Shown here: one piece after another, positions 47,247 to 58,192 of the stretch | Layout of the letters: the number at the start of each line of letters is the position of its first letter | How positions within the stretch are numbered: the first letter of the stretch is position 1 | NCBI GenBank assembly: GCA_951799445.1 | Contig: OX637296.1 | Location: forward strand, 3,410,001-3,474,000 | Direction: 5' to 3' | Length of the DNA stretch: 64,000 bases | Origin: Pseudisothecium myosuroides | Lineage: Eukaryota; Streptophyta; Bryopsida; Hypnales; Lembophyllaceae | Notes under the pieces: generated by a model | Databases searched by the model: none | What the model saw: the letters and a program-made list of their open reading frames with translations, nothing else | What the model was told of the DNA's origin: nothing | Program-made: the position numbers and the translations under genes

Positions 47247-49559
47247 ATGGCTTCGTATCGTGATGTCGTACGTGACGGTCGCCGGCCCACAGCTGACGAC
47301 TACTTACAGTTCCAACGGGATTTGGTCAGGAACCATAACCCGGATTATGATACTAATGGTTATAATAATATTGATCAGACGCAGGTGTATGGATCACGGC
47401 GACAGTGGCAACAGGAACGTGACCAAGTCCCCGCTCCTCGGCGTCCAAACCTTATCCACCCTAGACATGGGGTTAGGGAGCCTGATTTGCATCAGTACCT
47501 TCGGCCTGTTGACGCCCTGCCTCCCAGGATCGCGCATCGAGTCCGGTTGCGAGAACCATCTCCAGCCCTACCGACGAACCCGTATTCGGCTGTGCCCGGC
47601 GAGATTCTTCCAACTGGCATGCACCGCAACTGGGCCGGCCTCTTAGTCCAACAGGTCAAGGTACTTCCAACTAGTGCCCTTGACCCCTCCAATCTGTATG
47701 ACGAGATCTCTTTTCTGCAAGGTCACGTTATCATTGCTAGCTTTGTGGGAGGTCACATTGATAGACCGAATACTACGGCCTGGCTTGCCGATCTTGATAA
47801 GCGTCTGTACCCAAACCGTATTATTATGCACAGAAGTGCCGGCAACGGATTTCATTATGTCAAAGTGGATAGTTTAGAGGCAGTTGAGAAAGCTGTAGAT
47901 CTACTGCTTCATAGATTCCCAGGGGGTGAAGCAGCGTACCAGTACTGGCAACCTTCGTTTAGCCCATTTTCCCATACGGTTTCTAGTCACCCGATTTGGT
48001 TAACTCTAGAAGACATGCCGTTGGAGTTTCTTCCGTTCTCGGAGTCCATTATTCGACTGCTTGGTCGTCAGCTAGATGCAGATATCCCAGATCGTGCCCT
48101 TTGCCAACACCGCTATTGTGTGGCTCTTGATTTGTCGGAAGGATGGATATCCAAGATCCACGTCGAAACAGCCGAACGTGATTTGGCAGAGATTCGAGTG
48201 ATATATGAGGACCCGTGCCTAAATTGCTTACGCTGCCGTTCTTCTTCTCACCCTAAAACAGATTGTCTTGCTTCTAACCCTAACCCACACAATGTTAAGA
48301 TCTCCTCCCCAGCCTCTCAATCCACACCTGCAAACCGAAATCCAACTCCTGATCTGTCCCAAACCTCCCCCCGTCACCACTCTAGAGTAGACAAACCGGC
48401 AATAGGCCAAAGCAAACGATTCAATCGTCATAGCACTTCCCGTAAGACCCACACCCAGCATACTCCAGCCACTGTCAATGCAGAAGGGTTTACACTAGTT
48501 CCTCCTCGTCGACAGAGCCTCCCCAGTTATTGATCCACTAATCTCGCGAGCTCTAGACAGCACTGGGTCCGTCGAACCTCTACTGATCCGGGCAGGGTGG
48601 ATTCTGATCTACCATCCTCCCAGCCTTCCCCAACCGTCGTGCTACCTGACTCTCCAGCTTCCAATCATTTAACCCCGCTCATCCATAGCGTTTCACCCAC
48701 TCCCATGGTATCGAGCTCCTCCCCAGCACATTCGTACCAAAATCAACCAAACCAAAGTACACTGCCCCTACCCCCAGCTCTTTTATCCCATCACAAACCT
48801 ACACATATATCAAAAATCCCTAATCCGTCCTCTCAAATCAATCCTTCCCCTCAACTCCCTTCAACAAGTAGAGCCTTACCATCTCCTCTCAGACACCACA
48901 GTGATACCAGTGCTACTAATACCCGTAGTGATAATCAGTTCTCTCAATTACCTCCACCCTCTCACATTCTCTCAACGCCACTTCTATCTCTTCCCTCCAA
49001 TCTCACTATACCGAACCAGTCTAATCCAGTGTCTGCTCCCTCAGTACTCAAATTTTCCGAACCAATCTATTTGCCCAATTCCTCTGATCCCATCATCAGT
49101 ATGATTGATCCTAACCCTAAACGTATGGAAACCCAGTTCACTCATATTAATCTTTCAGACCTACTTCCACAAACTTTAAACCTTGCTCTTGAACCTGATC
49201 TATTTGAAGACGCCCCCCTGAACTTGCCTGCGCTCCTTGAACCTCTGCAACCCACGTCTCTGATTGCTGACAGCGATACTTTCCAAGTGATTGACGTGCC
49301 CATGCAGATATCCGCAGACATCCCGAAATGGACAATTATTGAACCTGTGGTAGCAAATCCCCTAGCACTTGCAGAATCATCCTTTAGGGTCACTAAGGCC
49401 ACCGCTAGACTTAGGGTTGGCAGCTCTGCTCCCCGTCCACAGACTCGATCCACATCGATAATCCACGAGCAGGACCTTGACTCATGGGGTATCAAGAAAA
49501 GCCTTCAAACAGATTGCGCAGGAAGCGTTGGGAATACTTCCGATCCACGCAGAAGATGA
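47247..49559 (+). pseudogene. LINE ORF1: DUF4283-like / CCHC RNA-binding protein, one in-frame stop
   Basis: The LINE nucleic-acid-binding protein that packages the RNA. The first 428 codons hold a DUF4283-like region (about residues 145-320: LQGHVIIASFVGG, IWLTLEDMPLEFLPF) and a CCHC knuckle near residue 326 (C-x2-C-x4-H-x4-C, CLRCRSSSHPKTDC). Then comes a Pro/Ser-rich tail. TGA at 48531-48533 interrupts the frame, which stays open to a TGA at 49557-49559 (770 codons in all, stop included). The second part is Ser/Pro/Asn-rich with no domain I recognise. The stop could be a CGA-to-TGA change at a CpG, or a read-through site. Its final TGA overlaps the ORF2 ATG. Called pseudogene only because of the stop; the first part may still be made. 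Confidence 0.8.
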
Positions 49560-52500
49560 AGATACGACTTCTCTCTCAGAATATCAGGGGTCTTAATGAT
49601 CCCCAGGCTATTGATAACTTACAAAATTATATCCATAGTAATCCCGTTGATTTTCTCTTCATTCAAGAGCACAAGCTCCATGGCCAAGGTGTTAAGAATC
49701 TAGGAAGGCTCGTTTGGAAAAGAGCAACTACTCTTTTTACTGAAGCTGAACCTGGCTACAGTAGCAGTGGTTCAAATTCTGGGAAGGGTGGTGTTGCATC
49801 TTTCCTTGCTCCTCAGTGGGCAAACTTATTGTCTAGCTCCGGCATTTTATTCGGGGGCCGTGTGCTTTGGTTTATTCTTTCGAACATGCCTGGAGGTGAC
49901 ATTGGGTTTATTAATCTGTATGCGCCAGTTGACCACCAAGCACGCAAAGTTCTATGGGAAACTATGTCCCGTGAACTCCCTACTTCTTGTAGATGGGTCC
50001 TTCTCGGGGATTTTAATATGGTCGAATGCAGGAAAGACAAATCAAGCGTTGGGGGCCGATCCATTCAAGCTCATGAAAGACAGCTCTTCAATGGTCTGAA
50101 GGATTCCTTACAAGTTGAAGAAGTGCCGTTGACAGTGCCTAGTCTCCTGTTCTTGTGGGACAATGCGCGCACAGACAAGGACAGGGTCATGGCTAGATTA
50201 GATCGATATTATATTTTCAAAGATCCTTCCCCGTGCCCTAGAAGTATACTTGAATACAGAATTCGGGGGGACCATACGAGATCAGATCACTCTCCTGTCT
50301 CTTTGGTTATCGAATTGGCAAAATCTCCATTACGACCTAGTAGATGGTCCATGTCGGCCCAATACTTCGAGGAGGCTGACACGGGGATCAGGGCAGCTTG
50401 GCGTTCGGCACCAAGCTCAGCACCGTTCTTCTCAAAATTGAAGAAGGTAACTAGGTTTTATAGAATGTTCTGTATCAGACGTGCCCGAGATAACAAAGCT
50501 GCTGAGGCGGATCTCCGATCCCAGCTGGACTCGATGACTCAAGCCCTTCACCTTTCCCCGCTTTCTCAAACGCTTCAAGACCAGGTTGACAAGATTCGTG
50601 AACACCTTCTAGTATTTGAAGAGAAGAAATTAGAAGGACAGAAGATAAGATCGCGCGCAAAATGGAGGCTCTTCGGGGACCGCCTCTCATCCGATTTTTT
50701 CAAGGCAGTCAGCGAATCACCAAACACATCTTCGATCATAGAATTACGGGACACGGATGGAGCGGTTTGCCATGATAGACAAGATCTTGAGAGAATTTGT
50801 ACTGACTTTTATTCGTCTTTATATACGCAGAATGAGTCAACTCCACAGACCATTTCTGACCGTGCCGCTATTATTGATATTATTCCCAACCGCTGCAATC
50901 CGACTATGGTGCATCATCTGGCCCTACCTCTTACCAAGCTGGAACTGCACCAAGCATTACTCTTGATGGCCAAAGCGCGCAGCCCTGGCCCTGATGGAAT
51001 TACTACGGAATTCTTCTGCCGGTTTTGGGATTTATTAGGCGACGACTTCTATCTGATGTTACAACAATCTCTTATGCATGGTAGGTTTCCACTAGGTATG
51101 ACTTCCGGGGCTATTGCATTATTATTCAAATCGGGTGATAGAGCAGAGCTTTCAAATTGGCGCCCAATTACACTTTTGAATGTCTCCTACAAAATTATTG
51201 CCAAGGCTCTACAGATCAGGTTACAACACATCTTAAAGGATATAATAAGCCCAGAACAGTCAGCCTTTTTGCCTTTTAGACATATCCTTGGCAATATTTT
51301 ATTACAATATGAGATTGTAGAATGGGCTAAAGAGTCCGACCAAGACCTCATATTCCTCAAACTGGACTTCACTAAAGCCTATGATGTGGTTTCATGGGAC
51401 TTCCTAGCATCTGTTATGGCTAAAATCGGGATTCCAAACTCATTTACTCACTTAGTCATGATGTTACTTCAAGACGCTTCTGCCATGGTTTTACTCAATG
51501 GCAAAGCAACTGCCCCCTTCATGATCAAGCGTGGAGTGAGACAAGGGTGCCCCTTGGTACCCTACCTATTCTTAATTATTGGGGAGGCATTACATATAGC
51601 AGCAACGAAAGAACAAAGACTAGGCAACATCCAAGGAATTCAATTGCCAGACTGTGATTTGCAGCAATTAGTGGCACAATATGCTGATGACACTGGTCTA
51701 TCTATTAGTGGCAGGGAATTAGACCTTTGGAATACTATATCCTTGCTTGAACGCTTCGGCAGGGCATCTGGTCTCATCATTAACTGGACTAAGAGCATTC
51801 TCTATTGGTTCTCCTCTAGGCCTTTGCCGGATTGGACCCAGTCTTTTCACTTGACATGGGCCCCCCCGGGATCACTCTCAAAGTTACTTGGAGCACCTTT
51901 CGGGATTACTTTAGAAACTACCGACATTGACGACTTCTTACAGCAAAAGATATCTAAAAAGCTAATGTATTGGTCTTCACAACGCCTTTCTCTTGCAGGA
52001 AGAGCCACAATAGTTAATGCAGTACTTTTATCTACCTTATACTACTTCATAGCCATATGGTCAGGCTCTATCCAAGTTATAAGGCATATCCGGGGCAACC
52101 TTAGGAATTTCCTTTGGAGTAGGACTGAACATACGGCACGTGCTCGTGTAAGCTGGGATGACTGCTGTCTCCCAAAGAAGTGTGGTGGTCTCAAACTACT
52201 TGATCCAGAAGTTTCTCCCACGGCTTTACTAGCCAAGTGGATTCTGTTTGCAATCGAACCTGGCATCACCAACCTTAAAATTCTACTTAGATATAGGATT
52301 CATAGGATGAAACCATTATCCAAAGGGGGTTATTGGTTTCCCACTGAGGCATGGCTAATGGTTCATAAACCATCCGTCACTCGTGGTTCAAGAGTTTGGA
52401 ACCGCATTACTGCTGCATGGAGGATTATGGCCAAATACATTGATATCCTTCCCCCAACTAACGCAGATGAAGTCCTAACCACTAGCTTATGGTGGTCCAC

Positions 52501-53821
52501 CAGTTTCATTGGCTCTAACTTCAACTTCCCTGTGGAACGAGCTCGTGTTTTGGCTCAATGTGGGATGCAAACCATAGCTGATCTATGGGATGCCCAAAAC
52601 TTAGATTTTTTATCATGGGAGGTAATCTCTTCCAAATTCCCCCTCTCTACCATAGAACAACATCACTGGTTCCACTTGATTTCCCAAATTCCCCAAGAAT
52701 GGAGGGAGCTTATCACTAGTCAGGCACATATAGTGAAAAAGGAGGAATGGGTGGGCATCTTCCCTGCGATCGATGCCTCTACTCCTACCCTTGTATGGAA
52801 AAATTCTATTCCAAACAACCGACTCATACATCCTCTCAGCCAGAATCTCCTGTTGGAAGGAGACACTCTCAAAGCATGGGTTGGCCCCTCTACCAGGCAA
52901 CTCTCAGTCATTCCGACCTCTCATGCTTCTACTCTAGTCTCAGGGTTCGTAAAGAGAGTGCGAATCATACAACTTTCAAAGGGCCGGCATCGTACTCCGC
53001 TTCATCTATTTGCAGGGGCAACTCTCTCTTTGACGTTTGATCCCGGTAGATGGAAATGGAGGAACGGCCATGGCTTGATGGAATATTCGACTGCCATTGG
53101 GAGAAACCTTATTAATGGTCCTAGCCAACTTAAGAAACCTATCTGTGCCAAGTGGCCGGGTCACTTACCAGCTTCATTCACTCCTGATTGGCAAGAGTTA
53201 TGGCATAAGACCCGATCAATGAAGGAGGCCACATTCATGTGGTCAGTATGGCATAATGCTGTGGCAGTGCACTCCTGGAGAGCCAAGATTGCCCCTGGCA
53301 TTGATACTAGGTGCAATTGTTGTGACTTAGCCACCGAAGAGTCTCCTCTACATAGATTCTTTGCCTGTCCCAGGGCTCAGGAGGTATGGGACTATGCTCA
53401 GTCCATTATCCATCATATTCGGGATGTGCAACCAGTGTCTGGGCCCCATCCTAGGCTTGACTTCACTCAATGTGTATTTGGCTCCTCGACTCCTAGGAGA
53501 TTCCAGGACCTCAAGACTATTTGGTCTATGCTGCGAGGATCAGCAATTTGGACTATATGGATCTCACGTAATAGCCAAGTCTTTGCTCAGCATCCTTGGC
53601 CTTTAGACTTCACCCAAAGTGTGCTTTGGAACGCTCTTCTCGACTCTGGCCGTGCTGCCCACCTCAAAGCCCAAATAGGGGCTCGCCGTCGAATACAAGA
53701 TAGAACACGAATTTGGGCCAAGTTTGATAGTATCTGGCTCAAGTCTTCCATTATTGCTAGTAGGTCTGGCTCTATCATCTACTGGAACAAGAGGGGTCCT
53801 CCCCCTTGTGATTTCCATTAG
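49556..53821 (+). CDS. LINE ORF2: endonuclease-reverse transcriptase, 1421 aa
   Basis: Encodes the enzyme that nicks the target DNA and copies the RNA. The ATG at 49556 is chosen over 49484 (24 codons earlier) because the protein then starts MKIRLLSQNIRGLND, the usual start of plant ORF2. Domains in order: APE-type endonuclease (QNIRGL at 8-13, E38 in FIQEHKL, GDFN near 150, SDH near 242); reverse transcriptase (RPITLLN, LKLDFTKAYD near 601, GVRQGCPL, YADD near 708); C-terminal zf-RVT-like Cys/His region near 1227 (FMWSVWHNAV, CNCC, HRFFACPRA). No RNase H domain seen. The frame is open throughout and the catalytic motifs are present. It begins with an ATGA overlap with the ORF1 stop, suggesting termination-reinitiation. 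Confidence 0.93.
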   Translation: MKIRLLSQNIRGLNDPQAIDNLQNYIHSNPVDFLFIQEHKLHGQGVKNLGRLVWKRATTLFTEAEPGYSSSGSNSGKGGVASFLAPQWANLLSSSGILFGGRVLWFILSNMPGGDIGFINLYAPVDHQARKVLWETMSRELPTSCRWVLLGDFNMVECRKDKSSVGGRSIQAHERQLFNGLKDSLQVEEVPLTVPSLLFLWDNARTDKDRVMARLDRYYIFKDPSPCPRSILEYRIRGDHTRSDHSPVSLVIELAKSPLRPSRWSMSAQYFEEADTGIRAAWRSAPSSAPFFSKLKKVTRFYRMFCIRRARDNKAAEADLRSQLDSMTQALHLSPLSQTLQDQVDKIREHLLVFEEKKLEGQKIRSRAKWRLFGDRLSSDFFKAVSESPNTSSIIELRDTDGAVCHDRQDLERICTDFYSSLYTQNESTPQTISDRAAIIDIIPNRCNPTMVHHLALPLTKLELHQALLLMAKARSPGPDGITTEFFCRFWDLLGDDFYLMLQQSLMHGRFPLGMTSGAIALLFKSGDRAELSNWRPITLLNVSYKIIAKALQIRLQHILKDIISPEQSAFLPFRHILGNILLQYEIVEWAKESDQDLIFLKLDFTKAYDVVSWDFLASVMAKIGIPNSFTHLVMMLLQDASAMVLLNGKATAPFMIKRGVRQGCPLVPYLFLIIGEALHIAATKEQRLGNIQGIQLPDCDLQQLVAQYADDTGLSISGRELDLWNTISLLERFGRASGLIINWTKSILYWFSSRPLPDWTQSFHLTWAPPGSLSKLLGAPFGITLETTDIDDFLQQKISKKLMYWSSQRLSLAGRATIVNAVLLSTLYYFIAIWSGSIQVIRHIRGNLRNFLWSRTEHTARARVSWDDCCLPKKCGGLKLLDPEVSPTALLAKWILFAIEPGITNLKILLRYRIHRMKPLSKGGYWFPTEAWLMVHKPSVTRGSRVWNRITAAWRIMAKYIDILPPTNADEVLTTSLWWSTSFIGSNFNFPVERARVLAQCGMQTIADLWDAQNLDFLSWEVISSKFPLSTIEQHHWFHLISQIPQEWRELITSQAHIVKKEEWVGIFPAIDASTPTLVWKNSIPNNRLIHPLSQNLLLEGDTLKAWVGPSTRQLSVIPTSHASTLVSGFVKRVRIIQLSKGRHRTPLHLFAGATLSLTFDPGRWKWRNGHGLMEYSTAIGRNLINGPSQLKKPICAKWPGHLPASFTPDWQELWHKTRSMKEATFMWSVWHNAVAVHSWRAKIAPGIDTRCNCCDLATEESPLHRFFACPRAQEVWDYAQSIIHHIRDVQPVSGPHPRLDFTQCVFGSSTPRRFQDLKTIWSMLRGSAIWTIWISRNSQVFAQHPWPLDFTQSVLWNALLDSGRAAHLKAQIGARRRIQDRTRIWAKFDSIWLKSSIIASRSGSIIYWNKRGPPPCDFH

Positions 53822-53942
53822 GCCTTCTCTTCTCTGTTTTGGCTCTTATCTCTTCATTGTCCAGCCTTTGTGGCTTGGTTGTCTTGTATTGTGTCTTCTT
53901 TTTTTTAATGCAATGGTTCTGCCATTTGTTCAAAAATAAATA

Positions 53943-53959
53943 AAAATATTAAAAGAATC
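53943..53959 (+). repeat. LINE target-site duplication, 3' copy
   Basis: AAAATATTAAAAGAATC, perfect match to 46934-46950. It follows the A-rich tail directly. Confidence 0.92.
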
Positions 53960-55391
53960 CATTCAAAATTGACTTTGCAAGAAGCTATATCAATTGGCAT
54001 TTGGCAAGTTCATGACCACTTGTCTTATTGGGGTCAAGTTACAATAGATAAAATTAGTACAATAGCTACACCTAAAATCTTCCTATAGTATAGAAATTCA
54101 CATCTTACTTTTGAATACAAAATGAACAAGTATAATATCCAAAATGGTAAATAGTATTCCTTCCATTCCAATTTCCAAATGATCTTCTAATTGGACAAAA
54201 TGTTTGGAATTAAGGTTAAAGATGTTAGTTTATAAATTGGTAAGGAAAAAATAATATTTTCATACTAATGAGTCCATGCAAGTTGCTTTGAAAAGTTATG
54301 TCATTGTTAAAATAGATAAACAAGTGATATTGATACACATAATTCATGATTAGGTATAACTTGGTATAGTATGTGGAATTCATTTCAAAATTAGAAAATC
54401 AAAAGGTATTGCGACTAATTAATTGGATCATCCCAATAAGCATTTGAACATGGTTCCTACTATTAATCCCTAAAAGTTGTAAAATACTTCAATATTTGAC
54501 AATTTTCAAAGATTATTTTTAAAACACACCCTAAAAAATAAATTTAGTAAAAATATTTGAATAAATATTCTATTGATAACCATATATTACATCCATATGG
54601 TTAGATATGCTTATACTATCATTATCACCAATAACTTTATATAATGTAAATAAATTCAACATAATAATTATTTCAAATTTTTACAAAAGATAAAAATTTA
54701 CCATAAAAATGATCTCTTATAATATTTTTAAAGCCAAAAATTCATAGATGACTTCTTCTTTAAATTTACAGAATATTTCTTCAATTGTATTGGATAAATT
54801 TGACAATTGTATTGGATAAATAGCATATCTTTCATCCAAAAAATTGAATAGATGAAATAAAAACTCCATATGGCTAAATCATTTTCCACATCCATCATCC
54901 TCTTTTGGGACCCTTTCACCTTTACATATTAAATTATCAAAAAAATGGTTGGATGTTGATGGAATTAAAAGGTGATTTTTAAATTCTTATTATTTAATTA
55001 GTAACAAGACACAACAAAAGTCAATGACGTAGTGATAAAGAAAAAGAAGAAGAATTAAGATTGAATTGCGTGAAAAAATATGATTTACCTTGTACACTTT
55101 TGGATTCATCTCTTCAAATAAAAATGTACCTAGTGGTCAAGGTTGGCATTCCTTTCCAAATAATTAATAAAAGTTGGCAAATGCGCTTTGGCAGATCTTT
55201 AAAATTAAAAATATTGGTTAATTCTTCATGAAATTTTTTATAGACTAAACGTAAAGCATATTTTAGACATATACAACAAAAAGAGCTATGATTTTCCAAT
55301 GGCAAAAATGTAGCATATATATGACTATTTAGAGTTGATACACTGGCAACATATAGTAAGTCTTGATATAGAGAAGATGTTTGTTGAGTGT
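53960..55391. other. AT-rich intergenic DNA
   Basis: No gene seen. A single Stowaway-like end (TTCCTTCCATTCCAATTTCC, about 54157, then AAATGATCTTC) resembles the left end of the element at 23871; its partner was not found. Confidence 0.45.
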
Positions 55392-55395
55392 TTAA

Positions 55396-56399
55396 CCCCT
55401 TAAGGACCATGAGTGCAGATTTTGAACAATGAATGAACAGAAAAACATCCCAAACTCACAGAAATAGGTTTTTTCATCCATCAATTTTTCTTAAAGATTC
55501 TTATATTAGTTCATTAACATTTGTACAGTACAGATTATGAAGATTTTGCTTTGCAATTATTCTATAACTCAAAGAGTATTGGTAGGTCTAGCTTCAAAAA
55601 GTAACTTTTTCAATTCAAAAAAGGACCCTTCAAAAATGACTTGAATCAAAAAATGAAATAAAAATCTTCAAAAATCACTATGATTAGAACTTAGCATTTT
55701 AAACTTATACAAAAAAAAATTCTTGTAAAACTTGTAAATATTCAATCTACAATTGATTTTAGAAGGAATTTTCAATTTATGGCTTCAAATTTTATTGAAA
55801 ACTTTGCTCTGTGTATTTGTTGATCTAACCATATAGATGTGTTCTATAAATCATATCTTACAATTGTTGTTTGAGAGTTATCATTAAAATATTGTTCTAA
55901 CTTCTTAGTTGCATTTAATAATAGATCTTCACAATTTTGGAAATTTGGACGACCCCCTAGTCCTTTAGATCACGCATTGATTTTGTGTAATAAAAAATCC
56001 ATATTTTAATTCCATACTTTTTTTCAATTTTTAAGTCAATTCAAAATTTTTATATTCAAATGAATTTATAATTTGGTCTCATCAAATAATAATGTCAAGA
56101 CTTTTTTGTTGCTATATTAAAAATGTATACATTTAATGTCTTTGGCATATTATTTCATTTCTAAAATTTAAATAGAATTTATGCAACATTCATCGCTACT
56201 TTATACTTAGTTTCACAAATGCACTCAATTTCCTGCATGTACTTTTGTTCATATGCCACGAGTCCATATGCACTTTCAACCAAACCGATGTTACATGTAA
56301 AAAGTAACTTAAAAATATGAAAAATTATTAATTTGCACCGGAAACCATTGCCAAAGGTAAAAAAGCACCCACGAAATGGTTGCATGTATCATTAGGGGG
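55396..56399. mobile_element. TTAA element family E, copy 2
   Basis: Left TTAA (55392-55395) then CCCCTTAAGGACCATGAGTG. The right boundary is GGGGG|TTAA (56400-56403), though the terminal repeat there is weak. The first 600 bp aligns with 23352-23870 and its continuation past the nested Stowaway (AATTTTGGAAATTTGGAC, CCTAGTCCTTTAG). The rest is unassigned. Confidence 0.5.
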
Positions 56400-56505
56400 T
56401 TAATAGAATTCCTAGTCAGATCATGTGCTCATGTACTTGTACATAATATTCCAAATTAACCCTAAATATGAGCACCAATATTTTATGAAACAAGGAAAGC
56501 ATACA

Positions 56506-56766
56506 TTAGAAGAGATTTGAGGCCTCCAGAGGGCCGTTTTAGGGTTGTTCCCCTATTCTAACCAGCAGTAATGCTTTCAAAAAAAAAATTCAAAAAAAAT
56601 TCAAAAAGTTCAAAAAAGTAAATTTAACCCCAAAGTGATTTTAAAAATATTAAAAAATATGATGTGGCACTCTCTTGACCACGTCAGACTGCGCATGTAG
56701 CAAAGTTCCCAGGCTGGGAATGTGTTGTGAACTTGTAGTCTTCTAATGGCCTCAAATCTCTTCTAC
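56506..56766. mobile_element. MITE family B, copy B3 (261 bp)
   Basis: Ends TTAGAAGAGATTTGAGGCC and, reversed, GTAGAAGAGATTTGAGGCC. The interior repeats the palindromic core GATGTGGCACTCTCTTGACC-ACGTC. Non-coding. Aligns with B1 and B2. Confidence 0.75.
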
Positions 56767-56798
56767 TGGCACAATCTGTAGATTATGATAAGTAATGT

Positions 56799-57017
56799 GG
56801 GTCCCCCTAAAACCATCACTTTTTGCTTGTATGCCTAGTTACTATTATTAGACTGGTTCATATTTTCTTGTTGGCACTTAAAAGGAGGTTCCAACACACT
56901 AAAGAATGTGACATTTGAGTATGAAGGAACAAAATTTGGTTCTAAAACAATTTTTTCCTTACAAGTACATAATTGATTACAAAGATGTACATAGAGTGAA
57001 GATGGCGGTTTAGGGTC
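56799..57017. mobile_element. MITE family H, diverged copy 4
   Basis: Shares with H1 an interior of CTATTATTAGAC, GGAGGTTCCAACACACTAAAG and a following ATG-rich segment. Ends GGGTCCCCCTAAAACC and, reversed, GACCCTAAACCGCC. Boundaries approximate. Confidence 0.5.
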
Positions 57018-57956
57018 TGTAGCATATTTGAGGTGCCCCCCTCACACTATAGTCACCCAAGTCAATACTTTGATGGATGTGGATACTTGGACTTGTTGAA
57101 ATATTCCATAACATCTTTGATGTGAGGTTATTACATCTAAACGCGTTTGAACAAGCAATTGACCTTGTTCCTATTATTAAATTGCCTAATTTTTGTTGAT
57201 TGTTGTTGGAAGTCCACAAAACGTTTTAGATTCTCTTATTATCCATTTATTGGAATCCCTATGAATAAATTATAAATTTTTAAAGTGCTAAAAATTGATG
57301 TACCTAAGAACAACCCTAAGCTCTCATAAATAGAAATTGTACATTTTAGGTAAGAATATGAGGGGATCAATTTTAGAAAGGGTTCACAATTAGGTGCGTT
57401 TACTTTAGTACCTTGGTGACTAAGGTAGCAACACCTTAAAGTAACAATATAAAAAATTTAGAGTCTTTTGTATGGCCACATAGTGAATATTTTGTTCAGA
57501 GAGATTAGCAATTGTAGTGAAAGATGTTGCAAGTAGATTTTGAATTTTTACTATTCAAGACTATGTAATAAATTTTGAAAAGCAACACATTATAGGTCCT
57601 ACAATGGGTCATAGATTCAATAGGAAACAACACATTTGGAACCTTGAACCAACAAAGAGTGATGCTTAAATAGAGGCACTGATGAATAGCCACTTTGCTA
57701 ATCCACTTTAATTCTAAGTAGGAGATTTGCTACCTAAAAACAAATATATTTTGAATATTTAATTCGTCGTTAAGATTGTGTTTCAAAATAATATTCCACA
57801 TTATTTCAACTATTTTTTATAAAAATTATAAAAATAAAAATAAATTATAATCATGAAAATAATTAAAATTTCTAAAAATTTCTCAATTAATTGCAATATG
57901 CAAAAATTATTGGATATTCAATGATTCCTCATGCTTCTAATTTCATCAAGAATCAC
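57018..57956. other. AT-rich intergenic DNA
   Basis: No gene seen. Short frames at 57010-57219 and 57505-57693 (minus) have no domain or splice support. Confidence 0.45.
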
Positions 57957-57958
57957 TA

Positions 57959-58190
57959 TACAAAATAGTGAATTAGGTTGCCTTATCTAAAGAAATTACC
58001 TCATGATTCATTGCTTGTCCACATGGAGGCGCATGCGACTTTCTAAATCCAGGCCAAGAACTTAGTGCACTAGTCCATGCAACACATATGGTTCTTGCAT
58101 TATTGTATCCTTTTACAGCGACAATGCATATTTATACAATGCAAAATGTTGAAAATTTAATAAAAAGCAACCTAATTTTACTATCTTGTG
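57959..58190 (+). mobile_element. MITE family D, copy D3 (232 bp)
   Basis: TA on both sides (57957-57958, 58191-58192). Ends TACAAAATAGTGAATTAGG and ...AACCTAATTTTACTATCTTGTG. Collinear with D1 with small deletions; most like D2 inside (CATGGAGGCGCATGC...). Confidence 0.75.
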
Positions 58191-58192
58191 TA

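Larger units (their letters stand above)
46951..53942 (+). mobile_element. Full-length L1-type LINE retrotransposon
   Basis: A 7.0-kb non-LTR element with a GC-richer composition than its flanks: a 5' UTR (46951-47246), ORF1, ORF2, a short 3' UTR (53822-53942) ending in an A-rich tail (AAAAATAAATAAA), and a perfect 17-bp target duplication. There is no 5' truncation that I can see, since a ~300-bp leader precedes ORF1. Only one obvious defect was found: an in-frame TGA in ORF1. The intact duplication and open ORF2 point to a recent insertion. Confidence 0.93.

Noticed and set aside
47492..53818. Many minus and alternative-frame ORFs of 60-117 aa inside the LINE
   Set aside because: Shadows of ORF1 and ORF2 in GC-richer sequence.
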